A stretch of DNA of 64,000 nt from Dryocosmus kuriphilus (lineage: Eukaryota; Arthropoda; Insecta; Hymenoptera; Cynipidae): NCBI GenBank assembly GCA_038277395.1, contig CM076190.1, positions 236,188,618-236,252,617 on the forward strand. The letters run 5' to 3'. Each line of letters begins with the position of its first letter. The stretch's first letter is position 1. Below the pieces are notes generated by a model, which saw only the letters and a program-made list of their open reading frames with translations, was not told the origin of the DNA and ran no database searches. Of this stretch, positions 11,147-22,266 are shown in pieces. The translations under genes were made by a program, and so were the position numbers.

Positions 11147-11211
11147 TAGCAAGACTGCCGGGTGCTGAGAGTCTAACAAGACTGGCGTGTGCTGAGAGTT
11201 TAGCAAGACTG
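11147..11211. repeat. 27-bp tandem repeat, about 2.4 units
   Basis: Units start at 11,147, 11,174 and 11,201 with TAGCAAGACTG and share GTGCTGAGAG. It follows the fold-back arm directly. Confidence 0.75.
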
Positions 11212-11800
11212 AAGCTGCATCCGAATTTTCTACGTTTATATGCAAAAGTCTCCCTATGCGAAAACGTCTTGATATTGATTATCTGCCTCCTGTCCTATCT
11301 CTCTTTTTTTCCTGGGGAAGTATTTTTGAGGAACCAACCGAGAAGTCTATGTACTGGCGGAAATCCTCTGGCCTTACTTGTCACACATTTCAAGGTGTCG
11401 ACTATTATCGACCGCAAGAGTCATGAGCTTGTTCTACTTAAACTTCTACACAAAGGGATTTATGTGATATGAGTTATTACAATATGAATATAATTTAGAA
11501 TGCATAATAATTTGTAGTAATTGACGTAGTTAGCTTACGACGTGAGAATTTGGAAATAATAAATTATCGTAACTGATTCACGACGTAACACCCCCACATT
11601 TGATCCGCCATTTCAAAATTGTTAATTCTTGACTTCCATGTTGAATACATCGAGCTTAAAAAGACAATTTTTGCATGTTTTATGCAAATATGAAAAAATT
11701 TTGAGATTTCAGCCGCAATTATGGATCCGCCGTTATGAGTTTTTAAGTTTTCACTTTAGGTTCGAACTCAAACATCTCAGAATCCCATTCTACCATTGTT
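11212..11800. other. No gene recognised
   Basis: This is an AT-rich stretch with short unconvincing frames. The last 170 bp may belong to the upstream RT part of the Penelope remnant that follows, but I see no motif. Confidence 0.3.
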
Positions 11801-11803
11801 CTT

Positions 11804-12724
11804 TTGGGTCGTTTTTTTTCACCTCAGAAAAATCATATTGAAAAACGTTTAAATAAATTTTATGAATCTAATATAATATCAAACAATATCACGCTAATCA
11901 CAAGACAAGCGTTTAAAGATGTTATTTCAACTCCACTTATTAGCCAATGTTCTTTATTCATAAAAATAACTCTAGCAGATTTCAGCATCACACCTTTCTT
12001 TAGAAGTGGATCTAAACTGAATACATTTTCAAAATTAGAAAAAGATCCCATGCAAAAATTAGCGAATGCTGTTTATATAATTTCAGGAGAAAATTGTATT
12101 AAATACTATATAGGTCAAGCTGGAAGAATTGTTAGATATAAGAAAAAATGAACATTTAGAGATATGAATTCACAACATAAATATCATAATGAAATCGCAA
12201 AACACAGACTTGGGCTAAACCATTAATTTGATTCGGACAATACAATAATCTTACATGAGTGGGACGATGGTCGTGGGGGCTAAGGCGTGTAGGCCTTTAG
12301 ACCCACTCCTTCGGCTTGCGGGTTCGATTCCCGCCTCGCACTCTGGAAGAACCTTGGCGGCACACGCGGTGAACACTTGCCTAGCAAGGGAGTTTTTCAT
12401 CTCCGGTATATCGTGGTGCCGGTACCTCTAGAGAAAAAGGTTCTCTAAGTACTTTGAGCCGTTGTTCTTGGTGGTTCGGAACCCACCTTAAAGTATAGGT
12501 CCCCCTCCCTCTCCCAAAGTATGTGTAGGGGGGGGGGTGCAAAGGAATAGTGGAGAATTACAAAAAACAATGTAAACCCTCAGGGGATACATTAGAAGCT
12601 TCCATTCCATTCCAATAATCTTACATAATGAACAAAAGAAATCTAAAAGACTCGATGCCGAAATGTTTTTCATTAAAAAAGGAAACCAAAATACTGTTAT
12701 CGTTAGTACAGATCCTAACAACTA
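11804..12724 (+). pseudogene. Penelope-like element C-terminus (GIY-YIG endonuclease), split by a SINE
   Basis: The frame 11,804-12,151 ends in VYIISGENCIKYYIGQAGR, which has the VY-I..C..YIGQ.GR pattern of the GIY-YIG nuclease at the end of Penelope-like proteins. After a stop the same reading continues with HKYHNEIAKHRLGLNH. The SINE at 12,257-12,612 interrupts it, and it resumes at 12,627 with KSKRLDAEMFFIKKG and STDPNNY, as at the family C-terminus. A Tc1 element ends it at 12,725. The RT domain is missing. Dead copy. Confidence 0.75.
12257..12612 (+). mobile_element. tRNA-derived SINE with 14-bp target duplication
   Basis: A 356-bp insert is flanked by perfect copies of CAATAATCTTACAT at 12,243-12,256 and 12,613-12,626. 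Its first 87 nt fold like a tRNA with a long variable arm: GAGTGGG at 12,257 pairs with CGCACTC ending at 12,343, an A-box-like TGGTCGTGGGGGCTAAGG follows, and GGTTCGATTCCC is a B box. A ~220-bp body without coding capacity and a short (ATTCC)-like tail follow. The perfect duplication means the insertion is young relative to the Penelope copy it cuts. It would depend on a LINE in trans. Confidence 0.9.
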
Positions 12725-13765
12725 CAGTCTGTTCCACAAGAAAGAATACGCGTTTTCTCGAAAAGTTTTAAAGATTTTCGTCGTTTCTTTTTTGACCTGA
12801 CTGTACGTTTCAAGGGCAAGAGCGGAACTGTCGACTAGGTTCAGTCTCATTCGAAGTGTGGGATAGTGAACAAGTTTGCGCAATGAGTGCAGTATACGCT
12901 AAACGGTTCGAAGCTGTGTTTTTGTGCAGCAATGCACACGGACCAAAACTTTCATAATCAGCTGCTGCTAAAATGCTTAAAATGTCTAAGTAGTTCGTGC
13001 AAAAGTGGGTGGAGCGTTATAGGGACACAAAAGCTGTTCGCGATCTTCCAGGAAAAGGAGAAACGCGAGCAACGTCCAGCAAGGAGGATAAGGGGATCAT
13101 CGCACTATTCAAGCGCAACCCCACTCTACGGCTGCGCGAAGCCAAGGCTAAGCTAGCGGAGAAGGGATTAGACGTTAGTATAAACACCATAAGAGGCAGA
13201 ATAGCTGAGGCAAACATGCAGTACCGTAGCACGAGGCAGAAACCCCTGCTCTCAGAAGTGCACATCCAAAAACGGCTGTTATGGGCTATAGAAAATAATG
13301 ATCGCGATTGGTCAAATGTGATTTTTTCCGACGAAGCATCCTTTTGGGCATGGGTTCCAATAAAACGTGCCTAGTCAGGCAAAGGTGAGCGGTTCCTCCA
13401 GCGAACTGTTAAACACCCAGTAAAGATCCATGTTTGGGGATGCTTCTCACAGCGCGGTTTTGGCTGTTTAGAGCTGTTCACTGAGAACCTGAACGCGGAA
13501 AAAATGGTCAAATCTACAAGCATGGTCTTCTGAGGTCTGCAGAAAAGATGTTTGGAGCCAATAATGAGGTTTGGATCCTTCAAGAGGACAACGATCCCAA
13601 ACATTGCAGTCGCCTCTGCAAGAACTGGAAAGCTGAAAATGGCGTCGTCACCTTGGCCTGGCCTTCACAATCTCCTGATGCCAATCCGATTGAAAATGTG
13701 TGGAGTGTCTTTAAGAGAAAACTTTCAGGAAGGCGTGTATTCACCCTCAAGCAGCTTCTGTTTTT
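12725..13765 (+). mobile_element. Tc1-like transposon, 3' end truncated
   Basis: It starts right after a TA at 12,723-12,724 with CAGTCTGTTCCACAAG, a Tc1-type terminal sequence, inside the Penelope C-terminus. It carries the transposase described separately. No matching right terminus is found: LINE sequence begins near 13,766. Confidence 0.75.
12883..13760 (+). pseudogene. Tc1-like transposase (DDE)
   Basis: ATG at 12,883 opens MSAVYAKRFEAV. A helix-turn-helix region follows (AAAKMLKMSK..VQKWVERYRDT), then SNVIFSDEASFWAW with the first catalytic Asp (~13,330), LQEDNDPKH with the second (~13,585) and SPDANPIENVW with the Glu (~13,690), a DD34E-type layout. Three in-frame stops occur (after PKLS, after MLKMSK, after IKRA), plus at least one frameshift near 13,510. 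The last part after KLSGRRVFTLKQLL is lost at the junction with a LINE. It would cut and paste the element, but it is inactive here. Confidence 0.9.
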
Positions 13766-15480
13766 CTTCCCCAAATTATGTTTATTATCAAGTTCTTTCA
13801 TAAGTATCCTGATATCAGAGGTGATCCAGGGGCAAGGTTTTTTTTCAATTGTGGAATGTGAAGAGACACAAATTTATCAAAATCTGAGATCAAAATTGAA
13901 GCAGCAGGGTGGTCTTAGTATTGGCATCTTACTCAAAAATTTTTTTTCCCTTTCATATGTTCTAAGCTGGTCAGAGATGTCAGATTCATTTGTGCTTGAA
14001 AGATTGTGTATAGAGTTCTGAAAGGTGGTAGGAGTAAAATTATTAGTAAATCTAAAATTTATATTAATAGAGTCCTGATTCGATAGAAAGGAAATCGTAT
14101 GCTGATAAGAAGAAACCTTCTTAATGTCATCGACTATCATAATATCTATTCGTGAACTAGATCGGTCTGTATGGTGTGCGGAGGTATGGAAAACTATGGA
14201 CAGTCCTAATGCGTTCACTACGGAAATTAGATATTTAGCTTGGCTGTTTGTTGTGACCAGATTAGTGTTGAAATTACTTGTGAGCATAAGGTTACTGTAA
14301 TAAGAATATGTGAAAAGATTTCTGACTCTAGACCGCTTCCAAAGGAGGCGTTTGGCGATTTATAAATGAGACCTACTAAAGCACTATCTTGTGTACGCCT
14401 AGCCTCAATAAAAAGGAATTCAGTTGACGGTTAAGTAGGTAATGGGCTTATTCCTACTACAGAAACCTTGAGGCTGTCATGGAGGTAAAGGCATATTCCG
14501 CCCCCTCTCCTGGCACCTCTAACTCTACGAAACAGGATATACTTCTCAAGAGCAACTACACTGGAGGAATAGTTAGGGGTCAAACAATTCTCAGAAACAG
14601 TTACAATGTGATAGTTCTGTAAACTGAAATAATGCTTAAATTCTGGATAATGGGCCAAGAGATACTGAGCATTCATGTAGAAAATCAATAGAGTATCCAT
14701 TGAAATAATAAAGCACACATTTAGAGGTAGCTGAACAGAAGAAATGAAGCTGAAGGTATAGAAGGTCTGGATAAAAGTAGACAAGGGAGACATTCAGGAA
14801 GACCTCCCCAAGAGGTCAGACTTCGTGATTCTAAAAATTGAGACAAAAATCAGTATAAATGCTCAGTAAATGAACAACAGTATTACTATATAAAGGAATA
14901 GTATAAGTGCGAAAGGCCAGGTAATTGAAATGAAAGCAGCATTGTTGAGAATTTGACATACGGTATTAAATAGATATGTAGACAGTAATGCTAGTTTAGA
15001 AACAAGGGGTAAATAAAATGATATATTGCTGGCAATATAAACCCATAAACATTTTACCCAGCTGATAATTACATACTCGTATATACGTAATAGAATGAAA
15101 ACTGTAGGATTCATCGGTATCGACAATTTGAGCATACAGACAAGTAAAAGGAGCCAAAAACATTGTGCGGCAAATATGGCAAAGATAAGGTAGTTACTAC
15201 TGAAGACTCTCGACATCCTGTTGCGAAGAAAGAAGAATCCTTGGTGCACTGTCTTCCTTGCGACAGAAGATCTTGTCACCAGGAAGCCAAAGGTATATTT
15301 GATTTTTTTCTGGCTTCGTAATCCCAGCATCGCAGCGAAGATCTTCCGATAAAATGTCGCTATGAATTCGCGAAGGAAAATGAGAGGTCTTTCATTTCGC
15401 GTCCAACCGATATTTGTGGTTGAAAAGTATCTTTTCTTTTTTCGCTGCTCAGTAAGCTTTTCTCGGACCAACCATCTGCT
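13766..15480 (-). pseudogene. LINE remnant: ORF1 C-terminus and ORF2 endonuclease
   Basis: On the minus strand ORF2 begins near 14,700: LLIFYMNAQYLLAHYPEF, VSENCLTP, RGGGICLYLHDSL, then DFNTN and SSSRIDIMIVDD further down (to 13,877). This is an apurinic-type endonuclease of a Jockey/I/CR1-like LINE. Upstream, near 15,200-15,310, another frame reads IYLWLPGDKIFCRKED, typical of the ORF1 end. Both are broken. The RT domain is absent: the element stops at the Tc1 junction. A 110-residue hydrophobic frame lies between the two ORFs. Confidence 0.8.
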
Positions 15481-16140
15481 AGACTAACCGAAAATGGTAG
15501 TAGAAGATGCACAGGCCGCTGATGATTTAGCTGCGGAAAAGAATACGAAGGTATCCTGAGGCTTACGGATCTGGTAGACAGTTATGTATTATGTCATCTT
15601 TGACGATATTCTCAAAAGTAAAAAAATTTTAGTTTCAGACGCCACGTTGGATCTGCTGTTTTGAAGCTTTTACTTTTGTTGTAAAATTTCAAATCGGAGA
15701 CCCCAAAACTCCCGCACACAAAGTTTCATACAAATCCGACGAGAAGTCGACTTTGGTCACTTTTATTATTGCGAAAGCATTTAAAGCCTCATGGGTTAGG
15801 TTTTGATCCTTGCATGCTTGCGTTGATATACAGCACACACACTCTCGCGCTCCACACATTACATACTATCGCTTATGGGTAGGTATAGTAACTTCACACT
15901 CACACCTACAGGTGGCACGGCGCTCCATTCTCGTCACTGCTTAGTGCTTTCTGTATGTGTAAGTGCTCGGCGTGATTTCGAGATATCTGGATGACGTACT
16001 TTCTAAAACGTTTGTCACATATTTTTGCTACTATTACAGAATTGACTGATCACCTATCAGGCAATGAAATGTGACTTCATATATTGTGTAAAAATGTTTA
16101 TATTTTCAAACATTCATTAGATACCTCTGTATATATTTCT
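15481..16140. other. No gene recognised
   Basis: AT-rich with a CA-rich part at 15,830-15,920. No long frame and no match to other parts of the window. Confidence 0.3.
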
Positions 16141-16744
16141 TCCAATAATACATTAAACTCTATCTTTGTTTTCGGTGAAAATTAATGTACGTTAAATAAT
16201 ATTTAGGGAGTACTCATGCACCTCACGAAGTTTGTTACCTTGAATCTGATGTTTCGAAATACAAATATCGTAGAAGGACAAGCTTATCGGCCGCGATAAT
16301 AAATGAGATAGCAACTATGGTATGCGTTGGTCATATAAGGAAGTACAAAATTTTCCTTAGTCATAAACTGTTAATAAAATTCTTCAAGAACAGATTATCC
16401 GTTTTTTTTTACTTTGGAAAGATGAAAATCGTTTATACTCTTGGCATACCATTGGCGATTATCCTCCATTTTACTGGTAAATATAATAACATAATATATC
16501 TGTAAATTGAAGAACAGTTTAGCATATTCGGCAGATAACAAGGAAACCGAATTTCGTCCCAACTTCTCTGCTTTCTAAACAATGAGTTTGTCCGATATGA
16601 GAACGAGTTTAATCTGAATTTATTCTGGCGTAATCCAGAATGTGTTATACAATATTAAGAATGAAAAGTGCTTCTATTGATAAAAACTTTGTTCGAATTT
16701 CAGGACTAGAATATGCTTTGAGCTAAAGTAGGAGAGCAAATATG
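16141..16744 (+). pseudogene. Signal-peptide exon 1, intron and start of exon 2 (copy A)
   Basis: Exon 1 coding part is 16,422-16,476: MKIVYTLGIPLAIILHFT followed by one base of the next codon and GTAAAT, a good splice donor. The 227-bp intron ends TTCGAATTTCAG at 16,703. The phase is 1. Exon 2 then gives only G-LEYALS and a stop before LINE copy C starts near 16,745. The peptide has Lys-2, a hydrophobic core and small residues, as in a secretory signal. A paralogue at 39,650-40,113 shares the 5' flank, exon, intron and acceptor. This copy carries an extra ~150 bp in its 5' flank. Product unknown. Confidence 0.55.
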
Positions 16745-16990
16745 TGCGCCTTATTCTGAACCATTACTTGAAAAGTTAAATCCTAAACTGTTCGTGATAG
16801 GAGGAGCATTTGCACAAGTACAAAATCAGCTTGTGTCGGCATGAAATTTGTAGGCATCATGAATTTTGCCAAAATGTATCCCTTGGAATCCCAAAACAAT
16901 GTTATTATTATTTTCATCACCGGAGATCTATATTTTCTGTCAAAAACATCAGATCTTTTAGAAAACATACAAGGTTAAATTTTTGGAGAT
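16745..16990 (-). pseudogene. Non-LTR RT fragment, copy C (short)
   Basis: Sequence from GTGCGCCTTATTCTGAACC through CCAAAATGTATCCCTTGGAAT matches 815-970 of copy A and 43,950-44,110 of copy B, all in the same orientation. It replaces exon 2 of the signal-peptide gene. Too short for a domain call on its own. Confidence 0.65.
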
Positions 16991-17955
16991 TCAAACAAAG
17001 AAGATTTAGAAATTATCTGAACCAGAAATACTCTTTTAACATCCAATATCAAAATGTTACCTTTTTGGAGATATTCATTAGGTTTTTGATCTACTAGCCG
17101 TTACAGATTTTATTGTTACAATATATATTCAAGCTTTCGCCCAGCGACGCGGAGAATCATCAGATTTAAATAATAGAAAGGTAGATAAGATTTGTATAAT
17201 AAAACGAGGATAATTTGTATAGGAAAAAGAATATTACAAAGGTCAATTACATAAGCTATAAGTACTCACAAAATTTGGCTTGCTTCCGTTGATTAAAGTG
17301 TTCAATGATAGCTGCTGAGGCAGTCCGACATACTTGCTTAATAATTTTAGCCTTCAGTTATAATTTCAAATCCTAGTGTCACACAAATGGTGAGGGACGA
17401 ACAAAATCAAGCTAGGCAAACCCGTGAAAGGACGCCGTTTTCCTAATTTAAATAGAAATTGGAGCGCGTCCTGCAGCTATCGATGAATATATGCTTGTCG
17501 TACGATTAATGAGTGCGCACGTAAGGTAAATTAGGTGAGGATGCAGCTAGGGTCCACGAATTTTGCGGTCGGCACACGGAATTGAAGACAGATATCGGGA
17601 ACTTACATCTAGCAGCCCGAAAGAGGAAGACATATTTGGCCCGCTCCTCAATCACGGGTTTCCTGTACCGCTTAGAAGGAATACCAGTTGGAAACAACAG
17701 TACACTACTCGTTGGAAAAAGACTTTTTGAATTGGCGTTTATCACTTGAATTAGAAAGTGGTCTAGTTTTGTTCACGATTACCGTGGTCCCCTAGGAATT
17801 TCTCTTATTTAGTCCAAATTCTACACAAGTTTAAAATACTTGGTCATACTCTCCCAGCAACGATCTCGAACCTTCTTCAGAGGGACTTCGTTGTTCAGAA
17901 AGAGTCTGACCTAATGTTAAAGCGCTCTATTCAAAGGCAATTTATTTAACAAAAG
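16991..17955. other. No gene recognised
   Basis: Short frames only. A minus-strand frame at 17,506-17,745 (79 codons) shows no familiar motif. Near 17,128-17,165 the minus strand has CTGATGA, 18 nt, then GAAA, which resembles hammerhead core spacing but lacks a clear stem II. Confidence 0.3.
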
Positions 17956-17959
17956 AAAT

Positions 17960-18529
17960 ATGCTCCGATTTAGTTACCATGTAACGACTTTGAACCTTTA
18001 TTATGAACACGGAGAAGGAGATGGTATGTCTGCGCACTCCGCATTGAGTAGGCCATATGCTCCGACGCGCAAACGTTTGAATTCCTGCTTTCAGAGCGTG
18101 GCGGCGCTAGTGTTGGTTAGATGCGTGCCAAATCCTCTGGCGCCAAATCCGCCCGGCTGTGGTCACTCTACCAAACCGACGCTTCGGCGGCTCCGGCTTC
18201 GACAGTTTTTGAGATTGACGCTGTTCTCTCTGTTTGTTGCGACCGTTACGAGTATTATGCACGATTGTTGTTTTTCTCTTGTGCGCGTTGCATATAATTA
18301 CGATCTTTACGTGTGTGACTTTGTTTTTAACCAAGATGGAAGGCCAATTTACTTGAACAGTGCATCGTTCCAGATTCTGGCGGATTATCCGCCCGTCAGT
18401 CGAGCGCGCAAGCGGGCGAGATTACCAGAAGCGCCACACGCCAAAAAAACGAACGCGCAACAAACATTCGCCGAAGCGCCTAACCTGCTCAGTGCGGAGA
18501 ACGCAGACCTACCAGCTCCTTTTCCGTGA
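17960..18529 (+). other. 189-codon open frame in a GC-richer block, uncertain
   Basis: The frame starts at an ATG and has no stop for 570 bp, in a block that is GC-richer than its flanks. Its composition is mixed, with Arg-rich and hydrophobic parts (LRLTLFSLFVATVTSIM), and frames on both strands are also open, as expected in GC-rich DNA. I recognise no domain. It could equally be a promoter or first-exon region of an unseen gene. Confidence 0.2.
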
Positions 18530-20105
18530 AGGGCCACGTCGTGCATGATTTGGTGGGAAATAGTCTTAGTCACTCAGGGTGAAAAAATAACATTATTAGG
18601 CTGTGTTGCACGTTTCTATTTGTAAGAACTTAGAACCTTTTCTTTGAAGGTCCACGTTGTGCAAATAGATTTGAGTAAGAAAATCGTAACATCGCTATGA
18701 TCTTTGTTTTACCTCTATCTCTACTTTAAAAGTGGGGAGAAAAATGATAAGAAGCTTAAATTCATTTAGTAATAGCTTTGATCCTAATCGTTGGAAGACC
18801 TCGTCGTGCTTATGAATTTAAAACTCATGAAATTAGTAAAGATTTAATCAGAATTAGAGTCACATTCTCAATTGTTGCTATCATCTCTCCATACGGTGGA
18901 CTCGCAGTTTTTAATATCTTTCAATCCGTATTTCAGTGTAACTAGTAATTGGAGACAAAGAGTTTAGGGCTAGTTTTAACTCCCTACAAACACTTGAGCC
19001 AATATGAATATTATCGGCTTTCAAGTTGTTTAAAAGGGCACAGTAAACGCAAATCGAGTTATATTCTCAATAATAATCAATGTTATTGCGAGAAGTTCCA
19101 TTTAAGATCCACGGTTTAAATGATAATGTTACACTGCTATTATAATTTTAAACTTTATTATATTTTTGTATTAAGTTTACTCCTGGATATGCAGTAGTAA
19201 TGCTAGTATTATTTAAAGCATTAGAATTGGCAAAATTAGGTCAGATTATTAGATATACAAAAAATTTGTCAGGCGTCAGAGTAGTGAGCGTTAGGTGACA
19301 ATGCGTCCCGGAAATCCGGTTAATGTCCTGCATTTAGGCAAAATGTCTCGGCAACCCGGATTTTTGCAAAATGTCACGGATTTTTCAAAATTCGAAAAAA
19401 GGAATACGACATAAATTCTCAGAAGGAAAATGGTTTGACAGAAAAGAACGGGAGTGAGCGTTTGTGTTAATAAGAAGATAGACGTCGGTATTTTCGTAGC
19501 CTTTTAGCTTGGACTTGTCAAGGTGCGTACAAATTAAGCAGTGTTCACATGATCCATTTGTCTACGCGACTTCAATGTGAAGTAAGTTTGCGTGGATCAG
19601 TGCAGTGTGTGCGTTTTTTGTTCGTCAACTTCAGACTGCTTTAACCAGTCTTAAATGTAACCTATAAACACAAATGATACAGCACGTGGCAGATTATAAC
19701 AAAAAAGTGTCTGCATAGCAACCTAATTATTCATCGTAAGTAACGAAATCTACTTGTCGACAGTCTTTTTGGAGTATTTGAGTTTCAATGAAGATGGATG
19801 CACGCTCCTTTGTAGAAATGTGACTTGCGATGCCGCCAAAACCAACACAGTTAACGCCAAAGCTTAAGCGCAAATATCAGTTCACTAACGATAATCAAAA
19901 GAATTCCTCTGATTTACTAAAGGCAAGCAATGCATAGGCATAGAAGGGAGGTGTGAGATATGTGAAAATAGTTTTAGTTTAGCATCTGAAAATTTGTATT
20001 GTTATCAACATGTAATTCAATATTATCACGGTTGTTAGTTCCTGAACTGCATGTACAATTTGAGTATGGCACGGTGTTCAAACACTTAGTAATAGTATAT
20101 ATGTT
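18530..20105. other. No gene recognised; degenerate motifs
   Basis: Three diverged copies of GGNCCACGTCGTGCA occur at about 18,532, 18,650 and 18,803. At 19,285-19,385 a repeated AATGTC.CGG..CCGGATTTTTGCAAAATGTC motif appears. No long frame is present. Confidence 0.3.
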
Positions 20106-20270
20106 ACAGGCAAACTCCGATGTTCCATCACACCGCAGTCTGCCTGGTTACTCCGCGATATGACTGAGCAGTGCCAGGCAAAATCCGAAGCAGTACTTTC
20201 CCTTCAGTCTCTGCCTGATCATATCGCGAAGTGTCCGACAGGCTCAGGCAAAGTTCGGAGTAAAACTAGC
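20106..20270. repeat. Palindromic block with repeated AGGCAAANTCCGA motif
   Basis: CGCGATATGA at 20,154-20,163 is answered by TCATATCGCG at 20,219-20,228. CAGGCAAA.TCCGA occurs near 20,108, 20,177 and 20,247. It looks like a fold-back or MITE remnant. The open frame across it (20,160-20,384) shows no known domain. Confidence 0.5.
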
Positions 20271-20942
20271 CTTTGCGGCTTACTTTTCCCGCTGCACAGT
20301 TGGCTGGCTCGGGAATTCACAACTGAAAATTGTCTACAGGTCGCAATTGTAAACGGATTTGAAAGTTTTTTTTCCTTGAAATGATCAGCATTAAATTGTT
20401 AAGAAAACCTTTCGAATACATTTATCAATTTTTTTTCAATATAATTATTTATTCAACGCAAGCACAAAAATAAGCCCTACATGTATCATATTTAAAACAG
20501 ATGTGCTTAAAAGATATATATAATTCATTTTTAATATTTTTATTGTTCTTCAGTGTAAATAATTCCCGAATTCAAGCCTTTTCAGGGAAAGCCGATTATG
20601 ATTTAAAGCTAACTTACAGATTATACATTCCGTACAAGTTACTAGCCTATTATTTGTAATAATTAGATTATTAACAACAATATTTATTTACTGCTGATTT
20701 ATATGTGAAAAATGATTTAATATACATGTAAAATTCTTTTTGTCACTGAAAGACAGATTTCTAATTTTCCACTAAACCTTAGTATCATTGTTTGAATGGT
20801 AATTTCGGATTTAAATAATTGAAGATTTTAGTTATTGATAACAGAGTTTTTTAACAAGACACCTACTTCATGCCTTTTCTTTCTGATTTTTTTTACACAA
20901 TAATTAGCAAAAGTATATATGCAAATAAAGAGTAACGCTTCA

Positions 20943-22266
20943 TATATGAGATGTGATCAAATAGTAAAGTGAAGTTTTGAATTTCGCGGGATGCGTACAG
21001 TCGATATTCGTTTTCTTTTTTTCTTATGTTGATACGCTCGTCCCAAACATATGTGCACAGTTTCAGCTATATAGCATTTTTTATTGGTTTGTGAGAGGAA
21101 TAAAGGCTAGAAGTGTTTTACTTGCTAGACGATTTTCTGCTGTCAAAAAAAATGGATTAAAGAATTTGAATCCAATTTTGTGTAAAAAATGGAATTAAGT
21201 GCACCAAAACGCTTGAAATGTTGACAGTGGCATACGGTGGGTGTACTCTGTGTAAAAAAAATGTTTATAAGTAGTACAAGCTCCTTCGGGAAGGCCGAGA
21301 AGGTTTTAATTACAGAGCTCGCCCTGGACGTCCCGGCAGGTCAACAACTGATTAAAACGTTGAAGAAATGAAGAAAATAGTGTTGGCTAATCGTCGAATT
21401 ACAATTAGAGAAGTTTCTGATGATATCGGCATCTCGTTTGGCTTGTGCCAAGCAATTTTAGTGGATATTTTGGGCATGAGACGTGTGTCAGCGAAGTTTG
21501 TTCCAAAATTGATCAATTTTGACCAAAATAACCGTCGCGTAAGCATCGCTCAGGAGCTGTTGAATGACGTCAACGGCGACCCAGACTTGCTCAAAAGGAT
21601 CATGACAGGTACGAAACATGGGTATATGGTTATGACGTCGCAACTAAGGCTCAATCGTCTCAATGGAAGCATTCTGTATCACCAAGACCAAAAAAAAGCA
21701 GGCCAAGTTCGATCAAATGTCAAGGTTTTGCTTACCGTTTTCTTCGATTATCATGGCGCAGTGCATCAGTTCTTACCACAAGGTCGTACAGTTAATAAAG
21801 AGTAATACCTTGAAGTTATGCGCCGTTTGCGTGATGCAATACGAAAAAAACGTCTGGAATTGTGGAAAAACCAGTCATGGTTATTGCACCACGATAATGT
21901 GCCAGCTCACACGTCATTGTTTGTTCGCAATTTTTTGGCCAATAACAACACCATAATCATGCCTCAGCCACCGTATTCACCAGATTTGGCTCACTGCGAC
22001 TTTTTCCTGTTTCCAAAAATGAAAAGACCCATGAAAGGACGGTTTTTTTCGACAATTGAGGAGATAAAGACCGCATCGCTGGAAGAGATGAAGGCTATAC
22101 CAAAAGTGTTAATCAGAAATGCTTGGAGGATTGGAAAAAGCGCTGGAACAAATGTATTATATCCGAGGGGGATTACTTTGAAGGGGAAACGTCAATACTT
22201 ATGAATAAATAAATATTTCTTGATATAAATAAAAAGTCACCTTACTTTTTGATCACACCTCATCTA
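20943..22266 (+). mobile_element. Mariner transposon, both ends present
   Basis: The left end ATGAGATGTGATCAAATAG (from 20,946) mirrors the right end, whose reverse complement is ATGAGGTGTGATCAAAAAG (to 22,264). TA dinucleotides at 20,943-20,944 and 22,265-22,266 fit the TA target duplication of mariner. The length of about 1.32 kb is full size for the family. It carries one transposase on the plus strand. Confidence 0.9.
21205..22204 (+). pseudogene. Mariner transposase (DD34D type), inactive
   Basis: The N-terminal part is in shifted frames (EMLTVAYGG, LREGREGFNYRARPGRPGRS). From 21,368 the frame is clear: DDIGISFG.CQAIL, RRVSAKFVPKL, VLLTVFFDYHGAVHQFLPQGRTVNKE, then after a stop at 21,805 LHHDNVPAHTS (second Asp) and PYSPDLAHCDFFLFPKMK (third Asp). 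The first Asp box, normally TGDE, reads TGTK, so the catalytic residue is gone. One nonsense codon and the N-terminal frame damage also prevent expression. Confidence 0.92.

Noticed and set aside
12257..12343. A functional tRNA gene
   Set aside because: The head has a mismatched acceptor pair and an 8-nt anticodon loop and is followed by a SINE body within a target duplication.
17128..17165. Hammerhead ribozyme on the minus strand (CTGATGA, 18 nt, GAAA)
   Set aside because: The 18 nt between the two core boxes do not form a convincing stem II, and no closing stem I or III is clear.
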